Shown one piece after another: positions 51,525-59,460 of a stretch of 64,000 nucleotides of DNA. Position 1 is the stretch's first letter. Every line of letters begins with the position of its first letter. The notes under the pieces are model-generated. The model was given only the letters and a program-made list of their open reading frames with translations, searched no databases and was not told where the DNA came from. The stretch spans positions 62,001 to 126,000 of the forward strand of contig NZ_AUBP01000001.1 in the NCBI RefSeq assembly GCF_000429305.1. The letters run 5' to 3'. The translations under genes and the position numbers were made by a program. This DNA is from Desulfovibrio inopinatus DSM 10711. GTDB taxonomy: Bacteria; Desulfobacterota; Desulfovibrionia; Desulfovibrionales; Desulfovibrionaceae.

Positions 51525-53150
51525 ATGGACATCCCCAGCGACGTCTATGACGTTTTCATCAGGAGCTGTTTTGAACAGCTTGCCGATATCGAAACACGTA
51601 TTCTCGATCTTGAACAGAATACGGATGATACCGCTGGAGCCGCTTCGTTATGGGATGCTATTATTCGGCCGGCGCATTCCATCAAGGCCGATGCCGCATC
51701 CATTGGGCTGAATGCTCTCGTTGACCTCGCCCATGCCATGGAATCAGCGATTATTCGTTGTCGCGATAATCATGAACCGCTTTCACGGCAAACAGCCGAT
51801 ATTCTACTCTCTCATTTCGATCGACTTCGTCATTTGATTCGTACTGGCAAAGACGACCCAAATGCCGACGTTTCGGACGATGTCCTTTGCCTCAACAAAA
51901 TAGGGGTGTTCGATGACTTCCGTGATGAGGAGTTGACGAAGCAAGCGGAAGAGCCAATTGTTGACCAAGGCAATCAGCGTATCGACTGGATGCATGTACC
52001 GGCTGAGAAAATGGATATTCTGGTCGATTATGTCGGTGAAATGCTTGTTTTAAATTCACGCCTGGGTGGCTTGGCGAATCAAGCCGGTCTTGCTGACCTT
52101 TCCATCGTTGCGGAGCAAATTGAATCTCTTGGTGGTGTGATTCGTGATCAGGTCATGGACATACGCCTTATGCCGGTAGGGACGGTGTTCTCGCGTTTTC
52201 GACGAATGGTGAGAGATCTTGCCTCCCGTTTAGGAAAACGTGTTCAACTTGAGATGGTTGGAGAAGACACCGAGCTTGATAAGACTGTCATTGAGCAAGT
52301 GTGTCCTCTTCTTGCTCATCTCCTTCGCAATGCCGTCGACCACGGCATTGAAGAGCCTAATAAACGCTTGGCGGCCGGTAAATCCGAAGTTGGTACGATA
52401 CACTTACAAACGGCCCAAGAAGGTGGCGATGTCGTTCTTACTGTGTCCGATGATGGCGCAGGGGTCGATATGGAGGCGTTGGCCCAAAAAGCTATTATGC
52501 TTGGCCATAGTTTGCCCGCGCAACAGGATTCCGACGGAATGGATTTGGTCAACCTTATGTTTTTACCCGGTGTCACGCAAAGCGTGGTCGCGAACGATGT
52601 TTCGGGCCGTGGTATGGGAATGAGCGCTGTTATGCAAACCGTGCACAATTTGCGTGGAAGCATCACTGTCAACACCACCCCTGGGAAAGGGGTTGTGTTC
52701 ACCTTGCGCATACCGTTGTCCATGACCTTGTTTCTCGGGCTTGAAGTGCAATGTGCTGATTCCAGATTTCTGTTGCACATGGAAAGTATTATTGAATGCT
52801 GGGAAATTTTCGGGAAGGACTTTGATGAAAATAGGGGAAGCATCTTTAATTATCGAGGGACGGCGCTTCCTCTTGTCTCGTTGCGGCGTTTTTTTCAACT
52901 TGATGGAGAGGCGCTCCAACCAAACCAGGTTGTTATTGTCGAAGCGGCAGACTCACGCTACGCCGTCGTGGTTGATAGCATTATCGGGCAAAAAAAAGCA
53001 GTGTTTCAAAAGTTATCTCCTGCCCTTGGTCGAGTGGATGGAGTGTCGGGGATGTCGCTTACCGGAGATGGAAACATTGCTCTTATCCTCGACATTGCCC
53101 GCATTGCTGAGATCGTTGCCGGTCCTTCGACAAAGACGCATGACAGGTGA
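51525..53150 (+). CDS. CheA-type histidine kinase without visible P2 domain
   Basis: 541 residues; E. coli CheA has 654. An Hpt domain (about 1-110) carries the phosphorylated H51 in RPAHSIKADAASIGLNALVD. A linker of about 35 residues replaces P2. The dimerisation/catalytic part begins RIDWMHVPAEKMDILVDYVG and has the N-box HLLRNAVDHGIEEPNKR, the G-box VSDDGAGVDMEAL and GRGMGMSAVMQTVHNLRGSI. A CheW-like domain (about 390-530) ends it. Without a neighbouring CheW or chemoreceptor gene, its input is open; the built-in CheW-like domain could bind receptors encoded elsewhere. Confidence 0.92.
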   Translation: MDIPSDVYDVFIRSCFEQLADIETRILDLEQNTDDTAGAASLWDAIIRPAHSIKADAASIGLNALVDLAHAMESAIIRCRDNHEPLSRQTADILLSHFDRLRHLIRTGKDDPNADVSDDVLCLNKIGVFDDFRDEELTKQAEEPIVDQGNQRIDWMHVPAEKMDILVDYVGEMLVLNSRLGGLANQAGLADLSIVAEQIESLGGVIRDQVMDIRLMPVGTVFSRFRRMVRDLASRLGKRVQLEMVGEDTELDKTVIEQVCPLLAHLLRNAVDHGIEEPNKRLAAGKSEVGTIHLQTAQEGGDVVLTVSDDGAGVDMEALAQKAIMLGHSLPAQQDSDGMDLVNLMFLPGVTQSVVANDVSGRGMGMSAVMQTVHNLRGSITVNTTPGKGVVFTLRIPLSMTLFLGLEVQCADSRFLLHMESIIECWEIFGKDFDENRGSIFNYRGTALPLVSLRRFFQLDGEALQPNQVVIVEAADSRYAVVVDSIIGQKKAVFQKLSPALGRVDGVSGMSLTGDGNIALILDIARIAEIVAGPSTKTHDR

Positions 53151-53158
53151 AGAATATC

Positions 53159-54181
53159 ATGGATGTTCAGTGTCCTTTCCCGCCATTTTATCAGGCGCCC
53201 GTCTTGAATCAATTACCGGTGGGCGTTGCTGTTATTGATAGCGAGTATACGGTGCTTTTTTTTAATAAGTGCCTCTCCTCCTGGACGGGGTATGCATACG
53301 GTGAGGTCGTCGGTAAAAATATTCGCGACCTTTTTCCTCACCTGCATGACGGGTATCTTGCTGCTCGTTTTGAAACCGTATTTCAAGGCGGTCCCCCCGC
53401 TATTTTTTCGGCGCAGATTCATGGAAGTCTTTTTCCTTCTCGAGAGAAGCAACCCCGAGATCGCTTACAGCATGTGACGGTGAGTGGGCTACGCCGCGAT
53501 GATGACTATCTTGCCATGATTTGTGTGGAAGATGTCACAGAAGTGTATCGCCGACTCAAAGCGTATTCGGAAATGCGTGATCGAGCAGTACGTGAATTGG
53601 GTGAGCGTCGCCGGGCGGAGCAAGCGTTGCGTGAAAGTGAGGAAAAGCTGCGTATTTTAGCAACGATCGACGACTTGACCGGGCTGTTGAACCGCCGCCA
53701 ATTCATCGAATTGGCGGCGCGTGCCTTGAAACAATCAAGGCGGTATGGGCATGCGTTGTCGCTGATGATTATTGACGTGGACCATTTCAAAGAGATCAAT
53801 GACACGTATGGTCATCAGACTGGTGATGATGCCTTGTCGGGGTTGGCCCGTGTCTTTCAAGAGACTTTTCGTCAGGTTGACGTGATTGGCCGCATTGGTG
53901 GAGAAGAATTTGCCTGTGCCTTGCCTGAAACAAATTTAAATGGCGCGATTTGTGTTGCAGAGCGTTTGCGCGCATCCATTGTGGATCTCCCGTTGTTGAC
54001 GGTGAAAGGTTCTCTTTCCGTTACGATCAGTATTGGTGTGGCCGAGCTGGATGATGCTGATGAGAATTTTGAAGCGTTGTATAGTCGATCTGATCGTGCA
54101 TTGTATAAGGCAAAAAATAATGGTCGAAACCGTGTCGAGTCTGATGAATACGAGAGTCCTCGGATGTCTGACGGTACATGA
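53159..54181 (+). CDS. PAS-GGDEF diguanylate cyclase
   Basis: 340 residues from the ATG at 53159, with AGGTGA eight bases upstream; a GTG at 53147 overlapping the kinase stop is an alternative. A PAS domain (about 15-130, PVGVAVIDSEYTVLFFNKCL) and a coiled linker lead to the cyclase: TIDDLTGLLNRRQF, SLMIIDVDHFKEINDTYGHQ and the catalytic GRIGGEEFACALPE. The inhibitory I-site RxxD is present as RQVD five residues before GGEEF, so c-di-GMP should feed back on it. It converts two GTP to c-di-GMP in the cytosol. Placed directly behind the CheA-like gene. Confidence 0.94.
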   Translation: MDVQCPFPPFYQAPVLNQLPVGVAVIDSEYTVLFFNKCLSSWTGYAYGEVVGKNIRDLFPHLHDGYLAARFETVFQGGPPAIFSAQIHGSLFPSREKQPRDRLQHVTVSGLRRDDDYLAMICVEDVTEVYRRLKAYSEMRDRAVRELGERRRAEQALRESEEKLRILATIDDLTGLLNRRQFIELAARALKQSRRYGHALSLMIIDVDHFKEINDTYGHQTGDDALSGLARVFQETFRQVDVIGRIGGEEFACALPETNLNGAICVAERLRASIVDLPLLTVKGSLSVTISIGVAELDDADENFEALYSRSDRALYKAKNNGRNRVESDEYESPRMSDGT

Positions 54182-54433
54182 ATGTATTACCAAGAGGAAA
54201 GTCAAGGCGCATTTTTCTTGATGGGATGTATTGCCTTGAGATTGCAGGATTGCTGAGAATTTGGCACAAATGCTCTGTGATATTGTCGTAACTGTTTCAC
54301 ATTTCGAGCGATGTCCTCGTTGGAAGAGGGCATACAGCGTGTTCCCATGCGGAAAAGAACTGCGTCAATCGTTTTTTTTGAGTGCAAGAACAATCTACGA
54401 CGCCACGATCGTTGCCAACACAGGAAGGAATTC

Positions 54434-55582
54434 ATGGAGAAAAGCGATAAGCTTGGAAACCCATGTCCACCCGGAGATGAATCGTCGAATTGTCCCATTG
54501 ATCCCGGTGTGGTGGAGGCAGCGAAAAAATACACCCTGCGTCGGTTTATTTTTGTCGATGTACGACATGATGCGGTGATCGAGGCCTTTCGACAAAGTGC
54601 AACCCGCGTCGCCCGCAGAATGACCCGGTTAGGAACAACCGAGCTTGGCGGACCAGCTGACGCAAATCTGCATGAATTGCCCTGTGATGACGATGGACGT
54701 GAGATTGATCCGGCCCAAATCCTCAAGAACGACATTCGATTGGCTTCCTTGCCGGAAGTCTATATGCGCATCAATGCCGTCATCAATGACGAAAAATCCA
54801 ATCCGGCCGACGTTGCTGCGGTCATTGGAACAGATCCAAGTTTGTCGGCAACGCTGTTGCGATTGGCGAACTCCCCGTTTTATAGTCGAGCTATGCGAGC
54901 TGTACGCCAACGATTCCCATCCAAAGTTGATACGCTTACTCGAGCTGTCGCTATGATTGGATACAATCAGCTCAGTACTTTGGCGCTTGGTATTTCTGTC
55001 CTCCCCTTGTTTCAGGATATTCCACCAGGTCTGGTGGATATGAAGTCCTTTTGGAAACATAGTACGGCCTGTGGAGTCATTTCAAAACTCATTGCGGAAC
55101 AATTGAAATTGGCCAATGTGGAAAGCTACTTTGTTGCAGGGTTGCTCCACGATATTGGTCGGCTGGTTATGTATAAAAATTTACCTGGCCCAACAGGCAA
55201 GACTCTGCACAGTGCATTATCCACTAAAACCCCCCTTGTTATTGCCGAACGGGAGCGCTTCGGCTGGGATCATGCTGTTCTGGGGGGAATGTTGTTGACC
55301 AAATGGCAATATCCGGCTTCTCTGTCGGCCATGGCCGGTCATCATCATGACTTGGATACGGAAGAGTATTTTTTGGAGGCCTCAATCATTCATGTGGCAG
55401 ATTTCTTGACCAATGCACTTGAAATGGGCACGAGTGGAGAACGGTTTACTCCGCCGCTTGATCCCAAAGCCTGGGAGCGCCTTGCTATGACGGTTGGTGA
55501 TTTGACTGCAATAACCAAAGCGGCCGATACCGGGGTTGATGAGATTTTCGAGATGTTTTTTCCGGGGGAAATCGATGACTGA
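54434..55582 (+). CDS. HDOD domain signalling protein
   Basis: 382 residues from an ATG at 54434 behind AGGAAGGAATTC. The first 90 or so residues have no recognised domain; the start MEKSDKLGNPCPPGDESSNC is Cys/Pro rich. The HDOD domain (about 95-300) shows LASLPEVYMRINAVINDEKS, AAVIGTDPSLSATLLRLANS, PFYSRAMRAV and VAGLLHDIGRLVMYKNLPG, with HHHDLDTEEYFLEASIIHVA later. HDOD proteins resemble HD-GYP enzymes but lack catalysis and act as signalling scaffolds. Between a cyclase and a sigma-54 regulator it may link c-di-GMP or stress to output. Confidence 0.9.
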   Translation: MEKSDKLGNPCPPGDESSNCPIDPGVVEAAKKYTLRRFIFVDVRHDAVIEAFRQSATRVARRMTRLGTTELGGPADANLHELPCDDDGREIDPAQILKNDIRLASLPEVYMRINAVINDEKSNPADVAAVIGTDPSLSATLLRLANSPFYSRAMRAVRQRFPSKVDTLTRAVAMIGYNQLSTLALGISVLPLFQDIPPGLVDMKSFWKHSTACGVISKLIAEQLKLANVESYFVAGLLHDIGRLVMYKNLPGPTGKTLHSALSTKTPLVIAERERFGWDHAVLGGMLLTKWQYPASLSAMAGHHHDLDTEEYFLEASIIHVADFLTNALEMGTSGERFTPPLDPKAWERLAMTVGDLTAITKAADTGVDEIFEMFFPGEIDD

Positions 55583-55641
55583 TATTTGGGGCAAGCCTGT
55601 GTTCTCAACAAGACCGGTCGAATAGAGGGAAACATACTGTC

Positions 55642-57114
55642 ATGTCAGAAAAAATTCTTGTTATTGAGGATGAGCCGGCTTTTCGAGCTATGTTGTGTGA
55701 GGCTCTCACTGACAAGGGCTATGCTCCGGTCGGTGTCGGTTCTGCCGAAGAAGGCGTTGAACGCGTCAAACAGGAATTATTTGATCTTATTCTGACCGAT
55801 GTCATGTTGCCTGGCATGTCGGGGATGGAAGGTATTTCTCAAATCAAAGAAGCTGATCCCTCCGCCGATATCATCGTTATGACAGGGTATGCCACGAAAG
55901 AATCGGCCTTGGAGGCAATTGGTCGGGGCGCATACGATTATTTTACGAAACCGTTCAATCTCGTTGAGTTGGAAATTGTCATCCGCCGCGCTCTTGAACG
56001 GCGTCGTCTCCGCAATGAGCTTGCTGCATTAAAAAATACACTGGCCGGAGGCGGACGCATCCCGGCAATTATTGGACAGAGTGAGCCTATGCGTCGGCTC
56101 AAGGAAATGATTCACCGCGTCGCTGTACTTGACACAACAGTCCTTGTCACCGGGGAATCCGGTACGGGCAAGGAGCTGATTTCCGATGCGATCCACTCGT
56201 TGAGTCCACGTTCGGCAGAACCATTTATTAAAGTGAACTGCGCGGCTATTCCGGAAAATTTGCTCGAAAGCGAACTCTTCGGGCATGAGAAAGGCGCCTT
56301 CACCGGCGCGCATCAACGCAAGAAAGGAAAGTTCGAGCTCGCTGACAAGGGGACGATACTTCTTGATGAAATCGGCGACATGCCATTGTTTCTTCAACCC
56401 AAACTATTGCGGGCGGTGGAACAAAAGCAGATTGAAAAACTCGGGGGTATCCGGCCCGTCGATTTCGATGCCCGTATTATTGCCGCCACCAACCAGAATT
56501 TGCCCCAACTTATTGAAGAAAAAAAATTTCGTGACGATTTGTATTATCGCCTCAGTGTTGCAACTCTTAAAATTCCTCCTCTGCGTGAACGCAAAGAAGA
56601 CTTGCCACTGCTTGTTTCCCATTTTCTTGAACGGATCAATGCCAAAATTGGGACAAATTTTCGCGGCGTTTCCAAAGATGGCATGGGGAAATTGTTTGAA
56701 TATGATTGGCCGGGAAATGTACGGCAGTTAGCGAATCTCCTTGAGCGAGCTGCGATTTTAAGCAGCGGAGAAATTTTGAGCCTTCAGGACGTCAACGAGG
56801 CGTTCGATGGCCCGGTGCGGCCGAGTACTGTCCCGGCGACAACACCCCCTGCGGTGATGCCTGAGGCTCATGCCCTTGGAGTTCCCGATCCAGCCCTGCC
56901 TGCCGATACCGGCCAGACCGTCTCTTTGCGTGAAACATTGGAGCAAGTAGAACGGAATTTAATCATTAGCGCCCTGAAGCGTGCCGGGGGGGTGCAAAAG
57001 GATGCGGCAGGGTTGCTTGGGGTGAGTTCAAAAAATTTGTGGAATAAAATTCAAAAACACGGAATCGACGCCCAAGCTTATACCACAGCAGGCCGGTCGT
57101 CTGCCGTTGGCTAG
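55642..57114 (+). CDS. NtrC-family sigma-54-dependent response regulator
   Basis: 490 residues. Receiver domain with E9/D10, acceptor D53 in LILTDVMLPGMSG, T81 and K103. AAA+ domain with GESGTGKELISDAIHSLSPR, GAFTGAHQRKKGKFELAD (sigma-54 contact loop intact) and GTILLDEIGDMP. A variable Pro/Ala-rich linker leads to a Fis-type helix-turn-helix (RAGGVQKDAAGLLGVSSKNL). Phosphorylation should trigger oligomerisation and activation of sigma-54 promoters. It closes the signalling cluster; the CheA-like kinase or an outside kinase may be its donor. Confidence 0.95.
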   Translation: MSEKILVIEDEPAFRAMLCEALTDKGYAPVGVGSAEEGVERVKQELFDLILTDVMLPGMSGMEGISQIKEADPSADIIVMTGYATKESALEAIGRGAYDYFTKPFNLVELEIVIRRALERRRLRNELAALKNTLAGGGRIPAIIGQSEPMRRLKEMIHRVAVLDTTVLVTGESGTGKELISDAIHSLSPRSAEPFIKVNCAAIPENLLESELFGHEKGAFTGAHQRKKGKFELADKGTILLDEIGDMPLFLQPKLLRAVEQKQIEKLGGIRPVDFDARIIAATNQNLPQLIEEKKFRDDLYYRLSVATLKIPPLRERKEDLPLLVSHFLERINAKIGTNFRGVSKDGMGKLFEYDWPGNVRQLANLLERAAILSSGEILSLQDVNEAFDGPVRPSTVPATTPPAVMPEAHALGVPDPALPADTGQTVSLRETLEQVERNLIISALKRAGGVQKDAAGLLGVSSKNLWNKIQKHGIDAQAYTTAGRSSAVG

Positions 57115-57122
57115 GAGGAATC

Positions 57123-57590
57123 ATGCATCCTTCCCGCAAGCTCATTGCTTTACTCTTCTGCGTTGTATTGCTCGGCTTTACCGGCACCGCGATAGCGAAT
57201 GGAAAAAGTACAGGGCAAACGCTGTATGTGCCGTGTTACTCGTCAGTTCATCACGGTATTAAAACACGCACCCTTGAGTTGACCGTGACATTGAGCCTTC
57301 ACAATGTCGACCCGAGCAAATCCATTCGTATTGACGCAGTGGAATATTATAATACCGAAGGTAAGAAGGTGCGGTCGTATATTGAAAGCCCAATTGAGGT
57401 TGGACCACTTGGAACACAAGAGTTCATTGTCGATCAACAGGATACTGAAGGCGGATCAGGCGCGAATTTTATTGTGAAATGGAAAGCGGATTCTCCGGTG
57501 AATGCGCCGCTTGCCGAAGCCGTTATGATTGGAACAAGTAGTAATCAGGGCATCTCTTTTCTGACTCGTGGCGTGGTCATCACTCCATAA
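57123..57590 (+). CDS. DUF3124 family exported protein
   Basis: 155 residues with AGGAGGAATC before the start. Signal peptide IALLFCVVLLGFTGTAIANG. The mature part shows the DUF3124 pattern: GQTLYVPCYSSVHHGIKTRT, LTVTLSLHNVDPSKSIRIDA, VEYYNTEGKKVRSYIESPIE, GGSGANFIVKWKAD and EAVMIGTSSNQGISFLTRG. The family is predicted to be a small periplasmic beta-sandwich of unknown function. It starts 8 bases after the NtrC-type gene, so it belongs to the same transcript and may be an output or sensor of the pathway. Confidence 0.9.
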   Translation: MHPSRKLIALLFCVVLLGFTGTAIANGKSTGQTLYVPCYSSVHHGIKTRTLELTVTLSLHNVDPSKSIRIDAVEYYNTEGKKVRSYIESPIEVGPLGTQEFIVDQQDTEGGSGANFIVKWKADSPVNAPLAEAVMIGTSSNQGISFLTRGVVITP

Positions 57591-57607
57591 TTATTTTGTG
57601 GTTTCGT

Positions 57608-58039
57608 ATGGAGTATCGTTTGGAGAATTCGACAGGGCATGTCTTGTACCGAGCAGGTCGACTCTTGCGGTATCGCGCAGCGCGATTCTTTAAAGATCGA
57701 GGACTTTCGATAAGTCCTGAACAGTGGGGACTATTACTTTCCATCACAGAAAAAGGTCAACCTGCATTAAGGGAATTGGTTGATGGCGTACTTAATGACC
57801 ATGCTAATATCACCAGACTGGCTGACGGCCTTGAACGTATTGGGTTGGTCAGGCGCCTCCCCAATCCTGCAGACCGAAGAAGCCAACTTATCGAAACAAC
57901 ACCACAAGGTCATGAATTTATTGACCAGGTACTTCCGGATTTACTGCAGGAAAAAGCTAAGGCCTTTGTTGGCTTGTCAGAAGAAGAGAAAAGCGAACTC
58001 TTCCGTATGCTGCGGATTGTTCAAAAAAATATGGAGTGA
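57608..58039 (+). CDS. MarR family transcriptional regulator
   Basis: 143 residues from the ATG at 57608; the ribosome binding site is weak. The winged-helix pattern is LSISPEQWGLLLSITEKGQP, LRELVDGVLNDHANITRLAD, GLERIGLVRRLPNPADRRSQ and LIETTPQGHEFIDQVLPDLL. The NPADRRSQLIETT wing is diagnostic. A perfect 22-bp palindrome (58061-58082) lies just behind the gene and in front of the C_GCAxxG_C_C gene, so this regulator probably represses that gene. Confidence 0.93.
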   Translation: MEYRLENSTGHVLYRAGRLLRYRAARFFKDRGLSISPEQWGLLLSITEKGQPALRELVDGVLNDHANITRLADGLERIGLVRRLPNPADRRSQLIETTPQGHEFIDQVLPDLLQEKAKAFVGLSEEEKSELFRMLRIVQKNME

Positions 58040-58060
58040 CAGAAGTTTTTTTTTCTGCTT

Positions 58061-58094
58061 AATATTTGCTTAAGCAAATATTGCTTGAGTAAAT
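58061..58094. promoter_or_regulatory. MarR-type operator: perfect 22-bp palindrome plus a second half-matching site
   Basis: 58061-58082 is a perfect palindrome with half-site AATATTTGCTT. The related TTGCTTGAGTAAAT follows directly at 58081-58094. The pair lies between marR and the next gene, 17 bases before its start codon, where binding would block transcription or initiation. Confidence 0.75.
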
Positions 58095-58110
58095 AATTGG
58101 GGGAAGAGAA

Positions 58111-58602
58111 ATGAACGCACCGCAAGAGATCAGTGGAGAATCATTGCGACTGTTGAATCGTGCAAACCTCAAAGATATTGAAAAGCAAGTCATTGCAATG
58201 GGGCAGAGTGGTTTGTCATGTTCGGAAGCGTTGGCATTCGCGTTTGCTCCTCTTATCGGATTGGACAAGGATATGGCGATGCGAATGGTTTGTGGCTTTG
58301 CGGGTGGCATGGGATTGTCAGGCGAAACATGTGGGATTGTCAGCACAGCGCTTCTCGTGGTTGGTTTTCACTATAGTTCAGAAACAAGCACAGCGCATGA
58401 GAATCGTCGTATGGTCATGATGCACTCTATGGAATTTGTTGACCGCTTTGAGGAAGAAAACGGATCTTTGGTATGCAGGGACCTCTGTCATTTGGAGGTT
58501 GATCTTCGTTCTCCTGAGGGGGCAGCGGCTATTCGCCAACGTGGTCGTGTAGAGCAACTCCTTGCGAGTGGAGCACGTATCCTGTTAAATATTTTGGAAT
58601 AA
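58111..58602 (+). CDS. C_GCAxxG_C_C family protein
   Basis: 163 residues behind GGGGGAAGAGAA. The spaced cysteines of the family are visible: SCSEALAFAFAPLIG, VCGFAGGMGLSGETCGIVST and LVCRDLCHLEVD. The central motif is CGFAGGMG rather than the canonical GCAxxG, so one Cys position differs. Proteins of this group are thought to bind metal or flavin-linked redox partners and are common in anaerobes; no reaction is known. Control by the adjacent MarR protein is likely. Confidence 0.87.
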   Translation: MNAPQEISGESLRLLNRANLKDIEKQVIAMGQSGLSCSEALAFAFAPLIGLDKDMAMRMVCGFAGGMGLSGETCGIVSTALLVVGFHYSSETSTAHENRRMVMMHSMEFVDRFEEENGSLVCRDLCHLEVDLRSPEGAAAIRQRGRVEQLLASGARILLNILE

Positions 58603-58645
58603 TAGAGCTATATTGCTCGTACGAACGGGTGTCCGCAGGAGTAAT

Positions 58646-58682
58646 CAAGACGGCTATCCACAAATTGTGGATAGCCGTCTTG
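58646..58682 (+). terminator. Long perfect hairpin after the C_GCAxxG_C_C gene
   Basis: CAAGACGGCTATCCACAA and its inverted copy (58646-58663 / 58665-58682) form a 16-bp stem with a 5-base loop when folded. It ends the marR/C_GCAxxG transcript; no long T-run follows. Confidence 0.75.
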
Positions 58683-58730
58683 CGTTGAAAAGGAAGATAA
58701 TCCAATAACAAAAGGATTTTTCCCTTCTTG

Positions 58731-58749
58731 ACCGGGAGTTTTTCCCGGT
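58731..58749. terminator. Small hairpin ACCGGGA-GTTTT-TCCCGGT
   Basis: A perfect 7-bp stem with a 5-base loop behind the first hairpin, about 250 bases before the TadE gene. May be a second terminator or part of a leader. Confidence 0.4.
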
Positions 58750-59000
58750 TTCTCCGGGGAGGAAAACGGATGGAATTGGGATTCAGTACAAAGATTATAG
58801 AGTCATTTTCCCTTGCGTTCATGAAAACCATGGTGTTTTTGTTGAGGATTCGCGAATAAAATAAATGAATTTAATGAGTTGTAACATTTTGATGAAGTTG
58901 GTCGCGTTTATGCTTTTTTCGGCATGTATTTTGAGAAGAACGGATATCTCGCCAAGCGTTTATTTCTCAAACGCGTACCGCCTTTGCAGGAGTTGCGGAC

Positions 59001-59435
59001 ATGAAAAAACACACGACGATACGTCATCGTATGCGTGGAGGGGTCGCTATTGAGCTGACTTTGTTCACGCTGTTTATCTCCATGTTGTCCATTGGACTGG
59101 TGGAAGGTGGCAGGGTGCTCAATACGTATTCTCAGTTGCTTGAGGCCACTCGAGAAGGAGCGCGAATGGCACTGCGCCAAGGGGATACGGCTGGGATCGA
59201 TGAATTTGTCAGTCAGTTGACTGCGGATATGGATGGCACAACGCCATCGGTCAATGTGAAAGTCAAATCATTAGGCCCGGATACGAAAACAGTGACAGTG
59301 CAGGTGGAGTATGACTATTACCCGTTTTTTATTGAACCTGCTGACATGGACGCCGCCTCGCTTCAAAAGGAGCTTTTTGGCGGGTTGTCTGACCCTATTC
59401 GGCTTACGCCAAAAACAACAATGCCCATGCAGTAG
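59001..59435 (+). CDS. TadE-like pseudopilin
   Basis: 144 residues. A short charged N-terminus is followed by RGGVAIELTLFTLFISMLSI, the TadE-type prepilin-like segment with Glu near position +4/+5 after Gly, and GLVEGGRVLNTYSQLLEATR. The remaining periplasmic part has no recognised domain. TadE/TadF pseudopilins belong to Flp-type (tight adherence) secretion systems. Transcribed together with TadG- and TadE-like genes below; the ATPase, secretin and pilin genes of the system are not in the window. Confidence 0.85.
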   Translation: MKKHTTIRHRMRGGVAIELTLFTLFISMLSIGLVEGGRVLNTYSQLLEATREGARMALRQGDTAGIDEFVSQLTADMDGTTPSVNVKVKSLGPDTKTVTVQVEYDYYPFFIEPADMDAASLQKELFGGLSDPIRLTPKTTMPMQ

Positions 59436-59460
59436 GTGGGGCCGTCAAGTTGGATCAGTG

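Larger units (their letters stand above)
58603..59000. other. Intergenic stretch upstream of the Tad-like genes
   Basis: 398 bases with two hairpins (58646-58682, 58731-58749) and the presumed promoter region of the TadE gene. No gene supported. Confidence 0.6.
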
